Positions 33,153 to 42,735 of a DNA stretch of 64,000 nucleotides are shown one piece after another. Position 1 is the stretch's first letter. Every line of letters begins with the position of its first letter. The translations under genes were made by a program, and so were the position numbers. The notes under the pieces are model-generated. The model ran no database searches. It was not told where the DNA came from and was given only the letters and a program-made list of their open reading frames with translations. The stretch comes from Lewinellaceae bacterium. GTDB lineage: Bacteria > Bacteroidota > Bacteroidia > Chitinophagales > Saprospiraceae. Where the stretch lies: NCBI GenBank assembly GCA_020636135.1, contig JACJYK010000001.1:544501-608500 (forward strand). Direction: 5' to 3'.

Positions 33153-34250
33153 TCAGATCAGGAATTGACCGTTTTCATAAATACACCGGCCGTCCGCCAG
33201 GATGCGTCCTTCATTACGCATGTCCGTAATCATATCAAAGTGAATCGCTGATTGGTTTTTACCTCCACACTGGTAATAGGATTGCCCGACGGCCATATGG
33301 ATGCTGCCACCTATTTTCTCATCAAATAAAATATTGCGCGTAGGCTGCTGAATGTTGTAATTGGTGCCAATGGCAACCTCCCCGAAGCGACGGGAACCCT
33401 CAATGGCAAAAACCTGATCAAGTACCTCTCTTCCGGTTTCAGCATCCCACTTTTCGATCCACCCGTCTTTTACCGAAAGCGTGATGCCCTGCACGGACTG
33501 ACCCAGGAATACCGATGGGTAACTGAAGTAGATATTCCCCTGTACACTGTCTTCAACGGGAGCCGAAAATACTTCTCCGGACGGCATATTCGCCCGGCCA
33601 TCAGAATTGATCCACGTCCGGCTGGCGACCGAAAAGGTAATGTCAGTAGCTGGGGTAAGGTACTGTACCTGCTTACAACCATTCAGATAGTTCACTACTT
33701 CCTGCTGCATCTCCCTGACCTGTAACCAGCTGTTACGCGGGTCGTCGTCAAATAACCGGCACGCGGTATACACAAAATCCTGATATTCGCTGAGGGTCAT
33801 CCCGGCCTCCTGCGCTGCTGCCTGGGTCGGGTATTGACAAAGGGTGCGCCGCATGGCACCGGAGCCGGTACGGCTGAAATAGACTTCATTAACCGGGGCT
33901 GTCGCTGATTTGCGTTTTGTAAGCTTTTCTTTTTCGCGGATCCGCTCATCCTTCAGATTGAATGGTGCACGGATGACCAGGTAGGCATCAAAATGATTGA
34001 CAGCGTGCGCATATCCCGGATCGATCCAGGCCAGTTGATCGTCATCAGCTTCGGCGAAATAAATGGCATCTTTTTCGGCAAAATCAAGGTCAATCACCAT
34101 ATTGGCCCCCAGTCGCAGACCTTCCTTCCATACTTCCCTGACCAGGGGTTCTGCGAGCGTGGTACTGCGCACATACACCTGGTCCCCTTTTTTGAGATCG
34201 AGACAATATTGGGTCAATAATTGAGCGTATCGGTTTTCAATGGTTTGCAT
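33153..34250 (-). CDS. M29 family aminopeptidase
   Basis: A 365-residue metallo-aminopeptidase of family M29 (AmpS/aminopeptidase T type), which cleaves N-terminal residues from peptides in the cytoplasm using paired divalent metals. Family features: N-terminal GDQVYVRSTTLAEPLVREVW, a central GRANMPSGEVFSAPVEDSVQ with the first metal-binding glutamate, EVAIGTNYN, and the C-terminal SIHMAVGQSYYQCGG and SAIHFDMITDM with metal-binding histidine and aspartate. It is the last gene of the TPR-DUF4292-hflX unit, 16 bases after hflX. Confidence 0.93.
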   Translation of the reverse strand: MQTIENRYAQLLTQYCLDLKKGDQVYVRSTTLAEPLVREVWKEGLRLGANMVIDLDFAEKDAIYFAEADDDQLAWIDPGYAHAVNHFDAYLVIRAPFNLKDERIREKEKLTKRKSATAPVNEVYFSRTGSGAMRRTLCQYPTQAAAQEAGMTLSEYQDFVYTACRLFDDDPRNSWLQVREMQQEVVNYLNGCKQVQYLTPATDITFSVASRTWINSDGRANMPSGEVFSAPVEDSVQGNIYFSYPSVFLGQSVQGITLSVKDGWIEKWDAETGREVLDQVFAIEGSRRFGEVAIGTNYNIQQPTRNILFDEKIGGSIHMAVGQSYYQCGGKNQSAIHFDMITDMRNEGRILADGRCIYENGQFLI

Positions 34251-34266
34251 GATGGCTTCGGTTGAA

Positions 34267-35478
34267 CTACCACTGTTTGGAGGTATAAGGATATCGTATC
34301 TGGTACAGATTTTTTACATGCTCCAACAATGTGGTACGTAAAGGTTCCAGATTCTCTCCGGACTTGGCGGAGACCAGCAGAATCTCTTTGTCGTATTCAT
34401 GATAAAGCCGCTGGCTAAGATCTTCCTCGATCTCCCGCTTAGTTTGTCCATCCAGGTAGGCATCGTAGTGTATGGTGCGGTAGAGATCGATCTTGTTAAA
34501 CACCAGGATCATCGGCTTATCCAGGACACCCATCTCAGCGAGGGTTTCATGGACGGTGCGGATGTGGTCCTCGAACTGCGGATGCGCTATGTCAATCACA
34601 TGAAGCAAAAGATCACTTTCCCGGACTTCATCCAGCGTGGATTTGAAGCTTTCGACCAGATGATGTGGCAGTTTCCGGATAAATCCTACGGTATCAGACA
34701 ATAAGAAAGGCGTTTGTTCCAGAACGACTTTGCGTACCGTGGTGTCCAGGGTGGCGAATAGTTTGTTTTCAGCAAACACTTCCGATTTGCTCAGCACATT
34801 CATCAGGGTAGATTTGCCCACATTCGTATAACCCACCAGGGCCACCCGGATGAGTTCACCGCGATTCTTGCGTTGGGTCTGATTTTGTTTGTCGATTGTT
34901 TCCAGCTTCTTTTTCAGGTAGGATATTTTATCCCGGATGATCCGCCGGTCGGTTTCGATCTCCTGTTCACCGGGGCCCCGCATACCGATACCACCGCGCT
35001 GTCTTTCCAGGTGCGTCCACAATCCACGCAGGCGTGGCAGCAGGTATTGCATCTGGGCCAGTTCGACCTGTGTCTTTGCCTGGGCGGTCTGCGCCCTGAG
35101 AGCGAAAATATCGAGGATCAGTGAAGAGCGGTCGACAATCTTTCGTTTGAGCTGCTCTTCAATGATCTGGGTTTGTTTCCCGGTCAGGTCATCGTCGAAG
35201 ATAACCAGGTCGATGTCATGGCTTTCGATGTATTCCTGGATTTCTTCCAGTTTCCCTTTCCGGATGTAGGTCCTGGAGTCCGGATGATCGAGATTCTGGG
35301 TGAATCGTTTGATGGTGACGGCACCGGCGGTCTGGGCCAGGAATTCCAGTTCATCCAGATATTCCTGGATCAGGCGTTCGGTCTGGTCCCCATGGATTAC
35401 CCCCACCAGGATGGCACGCTCCGGCTCCCGGTTGACGTTTGTTTGGGTGGATTCGCCGATGTTCCAGTTGTTTTTCAT
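34267..35478 (-). CDS. hflX: GTPase HflX
   Basis: A 403-residue ribosome-associated GTPase, which splits stalled or heat-damaged 70S ribosomes. The HflX N-terminal domain ends in the signature GGIGMRGPGEQEIETDRR (about 162-179). The GTPase domain contains the P-loop GYTNVGKST (216-224), DTVGFIRKLPHHLVESF and NKIDL. The C-terminal extension is short, as usual. Its first codon overlaps the DUF4292 stop by four bases, so expression is coupled to the upstream envelope genes, which is not a usual partner for hflX. Confidence 0.97.
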   Translation of the reverse strand: MKNNWNIGESTQTNVNREPERAILVGVIHGDQTERLIQEYLDELEFLAQTAGAVTIKRFTQNLDHPDSRTYIRKGKLEEIQEYIESHDIDLVIFDDDLTGKQTQIIEEQLKRKIVDRSSLILDIFALRAQTAQAKTQVELAQMQYLLPRLRGLWTHLERQRGGIGMRGPGEQEIETDRRIIRDKISYLKKKLETIDKQNQTQRKNRGELIRVALVGYTNVGKSTLMNVLSKSEVFAENKLFATLDTTVRKVVLEQTPFLLSDTVGFIRKLPHHLVESFKSTLDEVRESDLLLHVIDIAHPQFEDHIRTVHETLAEMGVLDKPMILVFNKIDLYRTIHYDAYLDGQTKREIEEDLSQRLYHEYDKEILLVSAKSGENLEPLRTTLLEHVKNLYQIRYPYTSKQW

Positions 35479-36278
35479 AAGGGTACGCGTTCGTAAGAAG
35501 AGGGTATTTGAAAGTACACCGTCTTCGGTTGATTGACCTTCCAGTCGTTTATTTCCAGGTCAAAGTTATACTTTTCAGCGGGGGTATTGATCTGATAATG
35601 ACGCATCCAGGGAATCGCGCTGCCATCACCGGCATCGGTAAACTGTTGTTGGGTAATAGCTAATTGTTCCCCGCTGGTCAGGGCAAAAAGCATTTCGCGG
35701 ATATGTTTCGCCGGCCAGTCCAGATGGATCGAATAATTCATTTGGTCCTCATACATCGGTCTGGAGCCATGTACCCAGACCGAATCCCGCGAAATAGAAA
35801 GGGCTGGAACATCAGACGAACTCAGATCGGGTGATAAACCCAGCAACAACCGTTGAAAGCCGTCAAAATCTACCGGAAGTTTTTGTTTCGCCAACCAGTC
35901 TTTGGTTGATCCATACACATATTCGTTGTTCAGATTATCGATGAGTTTAAAACTATCCGGGGTAATCAGGACGCGGTGGGTTTCTATGATCTTGGTGACA
36001 CGGATCCACAACAGGGAATCCTTCGCCCAGTACCAGTGTAACCGTACTCCGATATTCAGATCTGGCGCATCTATGTCGAGTTTGCTTTTCGCCTCCAGAT
36101 GATCCGGTTCGATTGGCGCATGCTGAAGGTCATCCCACATCGACAGCACTTTCTTTTCATCGGCTACGGCAGTATGCAGTGATTTACCAGCTTTACGATT
36201 GCAGTTGAAGCCGGACAATAGCATCGAAATGGCCAGAACCATCAGGATGAATGCGTGTAGTTCAGAACCTTGCTTCAT
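35475..36278 (-). CDS. DUF4292 lipoprotein
   Basis: A 267-residue lipoprotein of the DUF4292 family. The signal (MKQGSELHAFILMVLAISML) ends at Cys26 (SGFNC). The mature part resembles the half-barrel fold of LolB/LppM-type proteins (LEAKSKLDIDAPDLNIGVRL, SLLWIRVTKIIETHRVLITP, DSFKLIDNLNNEYVYGSTKDW split across two strands). The usual role proposed for LolB-like folds is handling lipoprotein acyl chains; that is inference here. It overlaps the TPR gene and hflX by four bases each. Confidence 0.85.
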   Translation of the reverse strand: MKQGSELHAFILMVLAISMLLSGFNCNRKAGKSLHTAVADEKKVLSMWDDLQHAPIEPDHLEAKSKLDIDAPDLNIGVRLHWYWAKDSLLWIRVTKIIETHRVLITPDSFKLIDNLNNEYVYGSTKDWLAKQKLPVDFDGFQRLLLGLSPDLSSSDVPALSISRDSVWVHGSRPMYEDQMNYSIHLDWPAKHIREMLFALTSGEQLAITQQQFTDAGDGSAIPWMRHYQINTPAEKYNFDLEINDWKVNQPKTVYFQIPSSYERVPL

Positions 36279-38008
36279 TCGACCAATTGACGGCTGCTGA
36301 TTTTTTTCTGTAATTCTTCGGATCGGTTATTGGGTAGATCCAGAGCATGGTGCCACAAAGCGACCGCCTGATCGATGGCCCCGGTTTGAAAGGCAATATC
36401 TCCTGCCAGCTCGGTGGCCCGGGCATTAGTCGCTCCGGCTCCGTCCAGGTATTTTTGAATGGCCTGACCTGCACGGGTGAAATCCTTGGTCCGGTATGAG
36501 AGGAAGGCCTGACTTTCCAGAAACCCGCCGTAATCAGGGTAGGACCGGGTGAGATCATTGAGCAGATTCTGTGCCTGGCTCTGGGTGCTCTCATCCTCAG
36601 ACAAATATTCCAGATATTGTTGCCAGACCGGAAATGCCTGGGGTGCTTCCTTGAGCAGCTGTTCATAAAGGCCCGCGATGGTTGAACGTTGTCCGGAACG
36701 CTGTTGGGCCAGTATTTGCCCGGCACGGATCGACACTGCAAGCGGAGAGGATTTGCCGGCCATCAGGCTGGCGTCACTCAGGTTCTGCTGGGCTTCCTTG
36801 ATTTGGTTCACATGGATCTGAGCTATTCCCAGGGCATAATAAAGCAATGCCTGGTTAGGAAAGTAATCCATACCCCGCGGGGCATAGGCTAAAATGTGCT
36901 GATATTGTTCGTTTTTAATTAAGAGGGGCAAGGCTTGTTCCCAAATGCTCCAAATGGCCGGTTGCAATTCGAGAGCGCTCAGGTAGGCACTTATGGCCTG
37001 GGCATCCTGACCGTTGGTCTGGTAGATATCTCCCAAAAGGGCTTGCACTTTAGCTTCTCCCGGATGAGCCTGATTCAAGCCCTGACCTGCATCGATCAGC
37101 GCCCGGCCCAATGCTGCTTCCGGATGCTGAATCTGTTTGTCCAGGTAAGGAATCAGTTCCTTGATCTTGTCATCCAGGGGGACCTGGGGATTGGAAAGGA
37201 TGGACTGGATCGAATGCAGGTACTGGTCATCAGCTCCGCTGGCTTTCAGTGATTTTGACAGAGCCAGGTTGGCCTGAGCATTGTCCGGGTCCATCTGCAG
37301 GACCGCCTTGTAGACTTCTTTGGCCTTATCCGGTTTATTTATCTCCATGAAATGGGATGCAAGGAGTAAGCGGAAGCGTATTTCCTGTGGGTAGGCACTG
37401 ACCAGTTTATTCAATTCGGCTTCGGCTTTCGCTGGTTTGTTGAGTTGAACATAGAGCTGGTATTTCTGCTGGATCAGGCTCTCGTGGACCCCAACCATTT
37501 GCTCCAGCTTATCCAGCACGGTGATGGCTTCCTCCGGTTTGCCTGCTTCGACCAGGTCGTGGGACCATACTTCGTAGTCATCTTCATACAAATTGCCGCT
37601 GGCGGCCAGTTTTTCATAGATGCCTGCTGCTGCAGTAAATACTTGTTTGTGTTCGTATTGACGGGCCAGCTGCAGCTGGTAGTACGGATTCGATGGTTCC
37701 CATTGGGATGCCTTTTGTGCCCAGTCAAAAGCCTGGTCGAATTCTTCTTTGGTGACATAGATCTTGGACAGTTCGTAGGCTGCTGCGGCGTTGGTGGGGT
37801 CTTTGGCCAGAACTTCGTTAAACCGGTTGATGGCTTTATCGGGGTTGCCCAGGATAACTTGCTGCATGGCATCGATGAAGAGGCTCTCCAGATTGACTGT
37901 AGCTTCATTGGTGGAGCCTGCCTGTGCCTGGACGGGAGTGAGGGATCCCCAGGCGTGCCAAAAAACGATCAACAGGAAAAACCGGGTGAAATGCTTGAAA
38001 ACCGGCAT
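36275..38008 (-). CDS. tetratricopeptide repeat protein, exported
   Basis: A 577-residue protein with a Sec signal peptide (FTRFFLLIVFWHAWGSLTPV, cut after VQAQA) followed by at least nine TPR units from residue 35 on (for example NPDKAINRFNEVLAKDPTNA, FDQAFDWAQKASQWEPSNPY, NKPDKAKEVYKAVLQMDPDN, DAQAISAYLSALELQPAIWS, and AIDQAVALWHHALDLPNNR). It is likely a periplasmic scaffold; TPR proteins of this type often precede a DUF4292 gene in Bacteroidota. It is the first gene of the unit TPR, DUF4292, hflX, M29. Confidence 0.9.
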   Translation of the reverse strand: MPVFKHFTRFFLLIVFWHAWGSLTPVQAQAGSTNEATVNLESLFIDAMQQVILGNPDKAINRFNEVLAKDPTNAAAAYELSKIYVTKEEFDQAFDWAQKASQWEPSNPYYQLQLARQYEHKQVFTAAAGIYEKLAASGNLYEDDYEVWSHDLVEAGKPEEAITVLDKLEQMVGVHESLIQQKYQLYVQLNKPAKAEAELNKLVSAYPQEIRFRLLLASHFMEINKPDKAKEVYKAVLQMDPDNAQANLALSKSLKASGADDQYLHSIQSILSNPQVPLDDKIKELIPYLDKQIQHPEAALGRALIDAGQGLNQAHPGEAKVQALLGDIYQTNGQDAQAISAYLSALELQPAIWSIWEQALPLLIKNEQYQHILAYAPRGMDYFPNQALLYYALGIAQIHVNQIKEAQQNLSDASLMAGKSSPLAVSIRAGQILAQQRSGQRSTIAGLYEQLLKEAPQAFPVWQQYLEYLSEDESTQSQAQNLLNDLTRSYPDYGGFLESQAFLSYRTKDFTRAGQAIQKYLDGAGATNARATELAGDIAFQTGAIDQAVALWHHALDLPNNRSEELQKKISSRQLVE

Positions 38009-38092
38009 ACGGATCTTTTATGATTAGGACGAAAAAGTTATGAAAAAGTTGTACCTGTTTGCTGGTTCATCCTGTTTTCAAGGATGAAAACA

Positions 38093-39517
38093 TCATTCTA
38101 CCAACGTTATTTTCAGCATATTCGTTCGTGCCCGCTTACCGAGCGGCATGGATCCGGTATTGACGACCAAATCACCCGGTTTTACCACATTGTGGACTTT
38201 CAGGATTTCAACGACATCAGCTATGGTGTCATCGGTGGTCGTAAACTTATCGTAAAAAAATGTCCGTACTCCCCAAACCAGATTGAGGGTGGCCAGCATG
38301 TATCTGCGGTCTGAAAAGATGTAAATAGCATTGGGCGGCCGGTATGCAGCCATCCGGAAGGCAGTGTAACCGGATACGGTCATCCCCAGCAACGCCTTGG
38401 CGCCGACATATTCAGCCGTCTTAACGGCCTGGTAGCAGATGACATCCGAGAAAAAAGTATTGGATTTACGGGATGGTTTGGATTTCTTTTCGTTGAAATG
38501 GTAGTGGCCTTCGGCCTCTTCAATGATGGTTGACATCGCCTCGACGACTTTCACCGGATGGTCGCCCACCGAGGTTTCCCCGCTCAGCATTACGGCATCG
38601 GCTCCATCCAGGACGGCGTTGGCCACGTCCGTTATCTCAGCCCGGGTGGGACTGGGATTGTGGATCATGGACTCCATCATCTGGGTGGCCACGATGCAGG
38701 GCCGGCCAAGTTGCAGACATTTTGAGGTAATATCTTTCTGGATCAGGGGCAGTTTTTCCATGGGGACTTCAACTCCCAGGTCGCCCCGGGCCACCATGAT
38801 GGCATCGGATTTGGCGATGATCTTATCAATATTCCGGACAGCTTCCGGTTTTTCAATTTTGGCAATGATCTTGGCTGGGTGCTCGTGTTCCCTGATAATG
38901 TTTCGCAGGTGCTTGATGTCGTCGGCCGAGCGAACAAAGGACAGGGCTATCCAGTTGACCGGCTGGGTGAGAATGAACATCAGGTCTTCATAATCTTTTT
39001 CAGTGACCGAGGGGAGAGAGACATGGGTGTCGGGGAGATTGACGCCCTTATTCGATTTTAAGATGCCTCCGAACTCCACCCTGAGCTTTACCTCGTCCTT
39101 TTTATTGGTCTCGGCAACGGTGAAGATCAATTTTCCGTCATCGATCAGTACTTTTTCACCAACCACCACATCCTGGGCAAACTGGTCATAACTCATATAG
39201 ACCCGTTCCCGGTTGCCGATGCATTTGGTATTGGTAAACGTGATGATGTCACCCGCGTCCAGATGGATCCCTTCACCTTCCACTTTCCCCACCCGGAGTT
39301 TTGGTCCCTGCAGGTCCGCAAGAATACCGAGGTGGAACCGGTGTTCTTCATTGATACGTATAATGTTGTAAATGACCTGCTGGTGATACTCATGTGCCCC
39401 GTGGCTGAAGTTCAACCGGAATACATCCACGCCAGCTTTGGCTAATGCCAGCAATGTGTCATAATCCTCACACGCCGGACCTACGGTTGCAACTATTTTT
39501 GTATTTTGGAACTTCAT
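38093..39517 (-). CDS. pyk: pyruvate kinase
   Basis: A 474-residue glycolytic enzyme (phosphoenolpyruvate + ADP to pyruvate + ATP). Start taken at MKFQNTKIVATVGPACEDY (39517), as in the family, rather than the 19-codon extension. Key motifs: RLNFSHG near the N-terminus, the cation and substrate segment LADLQGPKLRVG, the signature IAKIEKPEAVRNID and DAIMVARGDLGVEVP, and TQMMESM, followed by the C-terminal allosteric domain. It is monocistronic and divergent from acpP. A TAAATTTG box lies upstream. Confidence 0.97.
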   Translation of the reverse strand: MKFQNTKIVATVGPACEDYDTLLALAKAGVDVFRLNFSHGAHEYHQQVIYNIIRINEEHRFHLGILADLQGPKLRVGKVEGEGIHLDAGDIITFTNTKCIGNRERVYMSYDQFAQDVVVGEKVLIDDGKLIFTVAETNKKDEVKLRVEFGGILKSNKGVNLPDTHVSLPSVTEKDYEDLMFILTQPVNWIALSFVRSADDIKHLRNIIREHEHPAKIIAKIEKPEAVRNIDKIIAKSDAIMVARGDLGVEVPMEKLPLIQKDITSKCLQLGRPCIVATQMMESMIHNPSPTRAEITDVANAVLDGADAVMLSGETSVGDHPVKVVEAMSTIIEEAEGHYHFNEKKSKPSRKSNTFFSDVICYQAVKTAEYVGAKALLGMTVSGYTAFRMAAYRPPNAIYIFSDRRYMLATLNLVWGVRTFFYDKFTTTDDTIADVVEILKVHNVVKPGDLVVNTGSMPLGKRARTNMLKITLVE

Positions 39518-39562
39518 ATCTTTTCCTGCGGTTAATAGGGCTTCGCTGTCACTCAAGATTGG

Positions 39563-39570
39563 CAAATTTA
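39563..39570 (-). promoter_or_regulatory. -7 promoter box for pyk (TAAATTTG)
   Basis: Minus-strand TAAATTTG matches TAnnTTTG, 45 bases upstream of the pyk start. The -33 element is not evident. Confidence 0.4.
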
Positions 39571-39732
39571 GCAAAAGGTTAGCGTTCTTGATCGGACAGA
39601 AGCATGATTAATCTAATTTGATACTTTAGTAAGTTCACAGAGGTAGAAGACGCTGATAAAAAAAGGCTGATTTCTTTGTGATTGACTGGGGTTATCCTTT
39701 ATTTTGCGGAAATTTTTAAAAATTAACCAATT

Positions 39733-39972
39733 ATGTCTAGCATCGAAGAAAAAGTAAAGAAGATCATCGTGGACAAATTAGGTGTCGACGAATCTGAAGT
39801 TACGCCTGAAGCAAGTTTTACCAACGACCTGGGCGCTGATTCACTAGATACGGTTGAACTTATCATGGAATTCGAGAAAGAATTTGATATTTCGATACCG
39901 GACGAACAGGCAGAAAATATCCAAACAGTAGGACAGGCAGTAAGCTATCTGGAGTCTCAGATGCAGTCCTGA
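39733..39972 (+). CDS. acpP: acyl carrier protein
   Basis: A 79-residue acidic protein of type II fatty acid synthesis. The phosphopantetheine attachment serine is Ser37 in GADSLDTVELIM. Strongly conserved flanks (VKKIIVDKLGVDESEVTP, TNDLGADSLD, FDISIPDEQAENIQTVGQAV) leave no doubt. A terminator follows (39998-40041), and fabF starts 127 bases downstream, so acpP can be made in excess over fabF. Confidence 0.98.
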   Translation: MSSIEEKVKKIIVDKLGVDESEVTPEASFTNDLGADSLDTVELIMEFEKEFDISIPDEQAENIQTVGQAVSYLESQMQS

Positions 39973-39997
39973 TCTGACCTGATTATCAGTTATTTAT

Positions 39998-40041
39998 AAA
40001 AAATCCATAAATGAGAACCCTTCTTGTTTATGGATTTTTTT
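39998..40041 (+). terminator. terminator between acpP and fabF
   Basis: A perfect 14-base stem aaaaaatccataaa / tttatggatttttt around a 15-base loop, ending in seven T. It should end part of the acpP transcription; a tactttg box at 40066-40072 may restart it for fabF. Confidence 0.88.
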
Positions 40042-40099
40042 ATCGCATTAAGCGGGTAATTTATTTACTTTGCGGATGCTTATGTAAACCTTACGGTCT

Positions 40100-41344
40100 A
40101 TGAAACGAGTAGTTGTAACGGGTATTGGAGCACTAACCCCAATTGGCAATTCCGTGGATGCTTACCTCAAAGCATTGCAGGCGGGTGTTTCCGGGGCTAA
40201 TCCAATCACACGTTTTAATGCCGAAGCATTTAAGACAAGGTTTGCTTGTGAACTGAAAGACCTGGATATCACTACAGTACTGGATAAGAAAGATGTGCGT
40301 AAGCTGGATCTTTTTGCCCAGTATGCACTCTACACGACGCACGAGGCCATCGAGATGAGCGGACTCACCGAAGACATCCTTGCCACGGAACGCACCGGCG
40401 TGATCTGGGGTTCCGGTATCGGCGGGCTGCGCTCTCTGGAAGCTGAAATTGAAACCTATGCCGAAGGAGGTCATGGTGTGCCTCGTCACAGCCCGTTTCT
40501 GATCCCCAAAATGATCGCGGATATCGCCGCAGGTCATATTTCGATCCGGTATGGGTGCCTCGGGATCAACTACGCCACCGTATCTGCCTGTGCATCCGCT
40601 AATCACGCCATCATCAACGCATTTGATTACATCCGCCTGGGAAAGGCCGACGTATTCATCACCGGCGGGTCGGAAGCAGCGATCACAGAAACCGGCATGG
40701 GCGGTTTTAGCAACATGAAGGCATTGTCTGAGCGCAATGACGATTATCTGACCGCCTCACGGCCCTTTGATGCGGACCGGGACGGTTTTGTGCTGGGTGA
40801 GGGGTCGGGAACCCTGATCCTGGAGGATTATGAACATGCCCGCCGACGCGGAGCACCGATATTGGCCGAAATCATCGGTACGGGAGCTACCGCAGATGCC
40901 TATCACATCACCGCTCCCCATCCGGAAGGCCGGGGCGCCTCCATTGTGATGCGGACAGCACTGCGCGAAGCAGGACTGAACACCTCGGACGTAGATTACA
41001 TCAACGTACATGGCACTTCAACTCCTCTGGGAGATGTGGCCGAGTTACGTGCCATTCAGCATGTATTTGGTGACGATGCCTACAAATTGAATATCAGTTC
41101 TACCAAATCCATGACGGGACATTTACTGGGTGCTTCCGGCGCCATAGAAGCGGTTGCCGCCATCCTGGGCATGCAGCATAACTTTGTTCCGCCCACCATC
41201 AATCATTTCACACCAGACCCTGAGATCGATCCTAAACTGAACCTGACTCTGAACCATGCCCAGGAACGTCACCTGGATATTATTTTAAGTAATACATTTG
41301 GATTCGGAGGTCATAACTCATCGATCGTATTGAAGCGGGTATGA
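40100..41344 (+). CDS. fabF: beta-ketoacyl-[acyl-carrier-protein] synthase II
   Basis: A 414-residue condensing enzyme of fatty acid elongation. The Cys-His-His triad is present: Cys164 (VSACASANHAI), His304 (INVHGTSTPLGD) and His341 (KSMTGHLLGASG). It uses acyl-ACP and malonyl-ACP made with the adjacent acpP. The stop overlaps the rnc start by four bases (ATGA), the conserved Bacteroidota order acpP, fabF, rnc. Confidence 0.97.
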   Translation: MKRVVVTGIGALTPIGNSVDAYLKALQAGVSGANPITRFNAEAFKTRFACELKDLDITTVLDKKDVRKLDLFAQYALYTTHEAIEMSGLTEDILATERTGVIWGSGIGGLRSLEAEIETYAEGGHGVPRHSPFLIPKMIADIAAGHISIRYGCLGINYATVSACASANHAIINAFDYIRLGKADVFITGGSEAAITETGMGGFSNMKALSERNDDYLTASRPFDADRDGFVLGEGSGTLILEDYEHARRRGAPILAEIIGTGATADAYHITAPHPEGRGASIVMRTALREAGLNTSDVDYINVHGTSTPLGDVAELRAIQHVFGDDAYKLNISSTKSMTGHLLGASGAIEAVAAILGMQHNFVPPTINHFTPDPEIDPKLNLTLNHAQERHLDIILSNTFGFGGHNSSIVLKRV

Positions 41345-42084
41345 TAAGTCGGCTGAAAAAAACATACAATTACTATCTCGGTTCCGATAAATATTTTGTG
41401 CAGCGGCTTGATTCGCTCGTGAATTATGTGCCACTCAATCCCTATCTCTTCAAGCTTGCTTTTTTTCATAAGTCAAGCCTGAATGAGAATAAAAACCGCA
41501 TGGACAGCAACGAAAGACTGGAGTTTTTGGGTGATGCGGTTCTCAGCTCAGTGGTAGCCGAATACCTCTTTAAAAAGTATCCCAATAGCGATGAAGGCTT
41601 TCTGACCAAAATGCGATCCAAGATCGTAAAACGAAAGACGCTGAATAATCTCGCTGACCAGATAGGGATTGATGTCCTCCTGAAAGAGTTTAACCAGACT
41701 CAACTGACCAATTCCATGCTGGGTAATGCCCTGGAGGCATTCATCGGTGCCATGTACATCGAGAGCGGATACCGGCGCACCAAGAATTACATCATTCACA
41801 AAATGCTACGTGAATACCTGAATATCCACGCACTTGAAAACAAAGATGATAATTTCAAATCCCAGCTGCTGGAATGGTGCCAGAAACACGGAAAAGAAGT
41901 TAGCTATTCCGTGCTGAATAAATACCGCATGGACAACCGGGACCGGTTCCGCGTCGCCGTATTGATTAACGGCGAGGAAATTGCAACTGCCGAAGATTTC
42001 AATAAGAAAAGCGCAGAACAATCCGCCTCCAGCATTGCGATAGCCAATTTGGGCATCGCTGAAGAGGTTGATGATGAGGATTGA
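41341..42084 (+). CDS. rnc: ribonuclease III
   Basis: A 247-residue dsRNA endonuclease for rRNA and mRNA processing. The signature NERLEFLGDAVL is at residues 57-68, with metal ligands Glu61 and Asp65; the second acidic pair lies in GNALEAFIGAMYIESGY. A dsRNA-binding domain covers the C-terminal 70 residues (DNFKSQLLEWCQKHGKEVSY, RFRVAVLINGEEIATAEDF, KKSAEQSASSIAIANLG). It is coupled to fabF by start-stop overlap. Confidence 0.97.
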   Translation: MISRLKKTYNYYLGSDKYFVQRLDSLVNYVPLNPYLFKLAFFHKSSLNENKNRMDSNERLEFLGDAVLSSVVAEYLFKKYPNSDEGFLTKMRSKIVKRKTLNNLADQIGIDVLLKEFNQTQLTNSMLGNALEAFIGAMYIESGYRRTKNYIIHKMLREYLNIHALENKDDNFKSQLLEWCQKHGKEVSYSVLNKYRMDNRDRFRVAVLINGEEIATAEDFNKKSAEQSASSIAIANLGIAEEVDDED

Positions 42085-42179
42085 TCGAAGCTTCTGCTGA
42101 AGTCCTGAAGGCGCTACAGAAGAGAAGCGGTCATCCAGGAAGGGATACAATAAATAAGTGACCCGAAATAATCAAACGT

Positions 42180-42734
42180 ATGGATCTATCGCTGATCATA
42201 TCTATTGCCACCTCTGCAATGTCTCTATTGGTTGCATTGATCTCGGTGATCATTATGTACCGAAGTGTCAAGATCAGCCAGAAAGGTCTGGAGAAGACGC
42301 TGGAAGAAATGGAAGATTATACCATTTCAGAAAATCTCGAAATTCATGTTCAGGTCGTCAATGCGGTCCGCCAGCATCAGGCCCAGCTCCCACCCAATAT
42401 TCACGATCCGGATTACGTCATGACGGAAGAAGTCAACCGCCGCATTCGAATGTTTTGGTTTTCCATCTTTGACGAATGGTTTGTCTGCAAGACCGAGGGT
42501 AAGTTTATGACGGATTACTGGGATAAATATTATAAATATGGTCTTATGCCAGTGATGAAACGTCCGGTATTCACTCAGGCGATCAAAAAAATGATTGAGG
42601 TGGATCACATCACCTTCCTTGGTCAGGTTCACGTTTTCTCCAAAGCCCTTAATGAGGTCCACCGAATGGTAAACAACACGGACCTCATCGATTACGACAA
42701 GATTCAATTTGCGGGCCATAACCATAAAGACTGA
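42180..42734 (+). CDS. hypothetical membrane-anchored protein (184 aa)
   Basis: Residues 5-27 (LIISIATSAMSLLVALISVII) form one transmembrane helix; then comes a basic turn, a coiled-coil-like stretch (KISQKGLEKTLEEMEDYTIS) and a mostly helical soluble domain (EVNRRIRMFWFSIFDEWFVC, FMTDYWDKYYKYGLMPVM, ending KIQFAGHNHKD). No family is recognised. It ends two bases before the GT39-like gene and is likely co-transcribed with it. Confidence 0.7.
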   Translation: MDLSLIISIATSAMSLLVALISVIIMYRSVKISQKGLEKTLEEMEDYTISENLEIHVQVVNAVRQHQAQLPPNIHDPDYVMTEEVNRRIRMFWFSIFDEWFVCKTEGKFMTDYWDKYYKYGLMPVMKRPVFTQAIKKMIEVDHITFLGQVHVFSKALNEVHRMVNNTDLIDYDKIQFAGHNHKD

Positions 42735-42735
42735 G

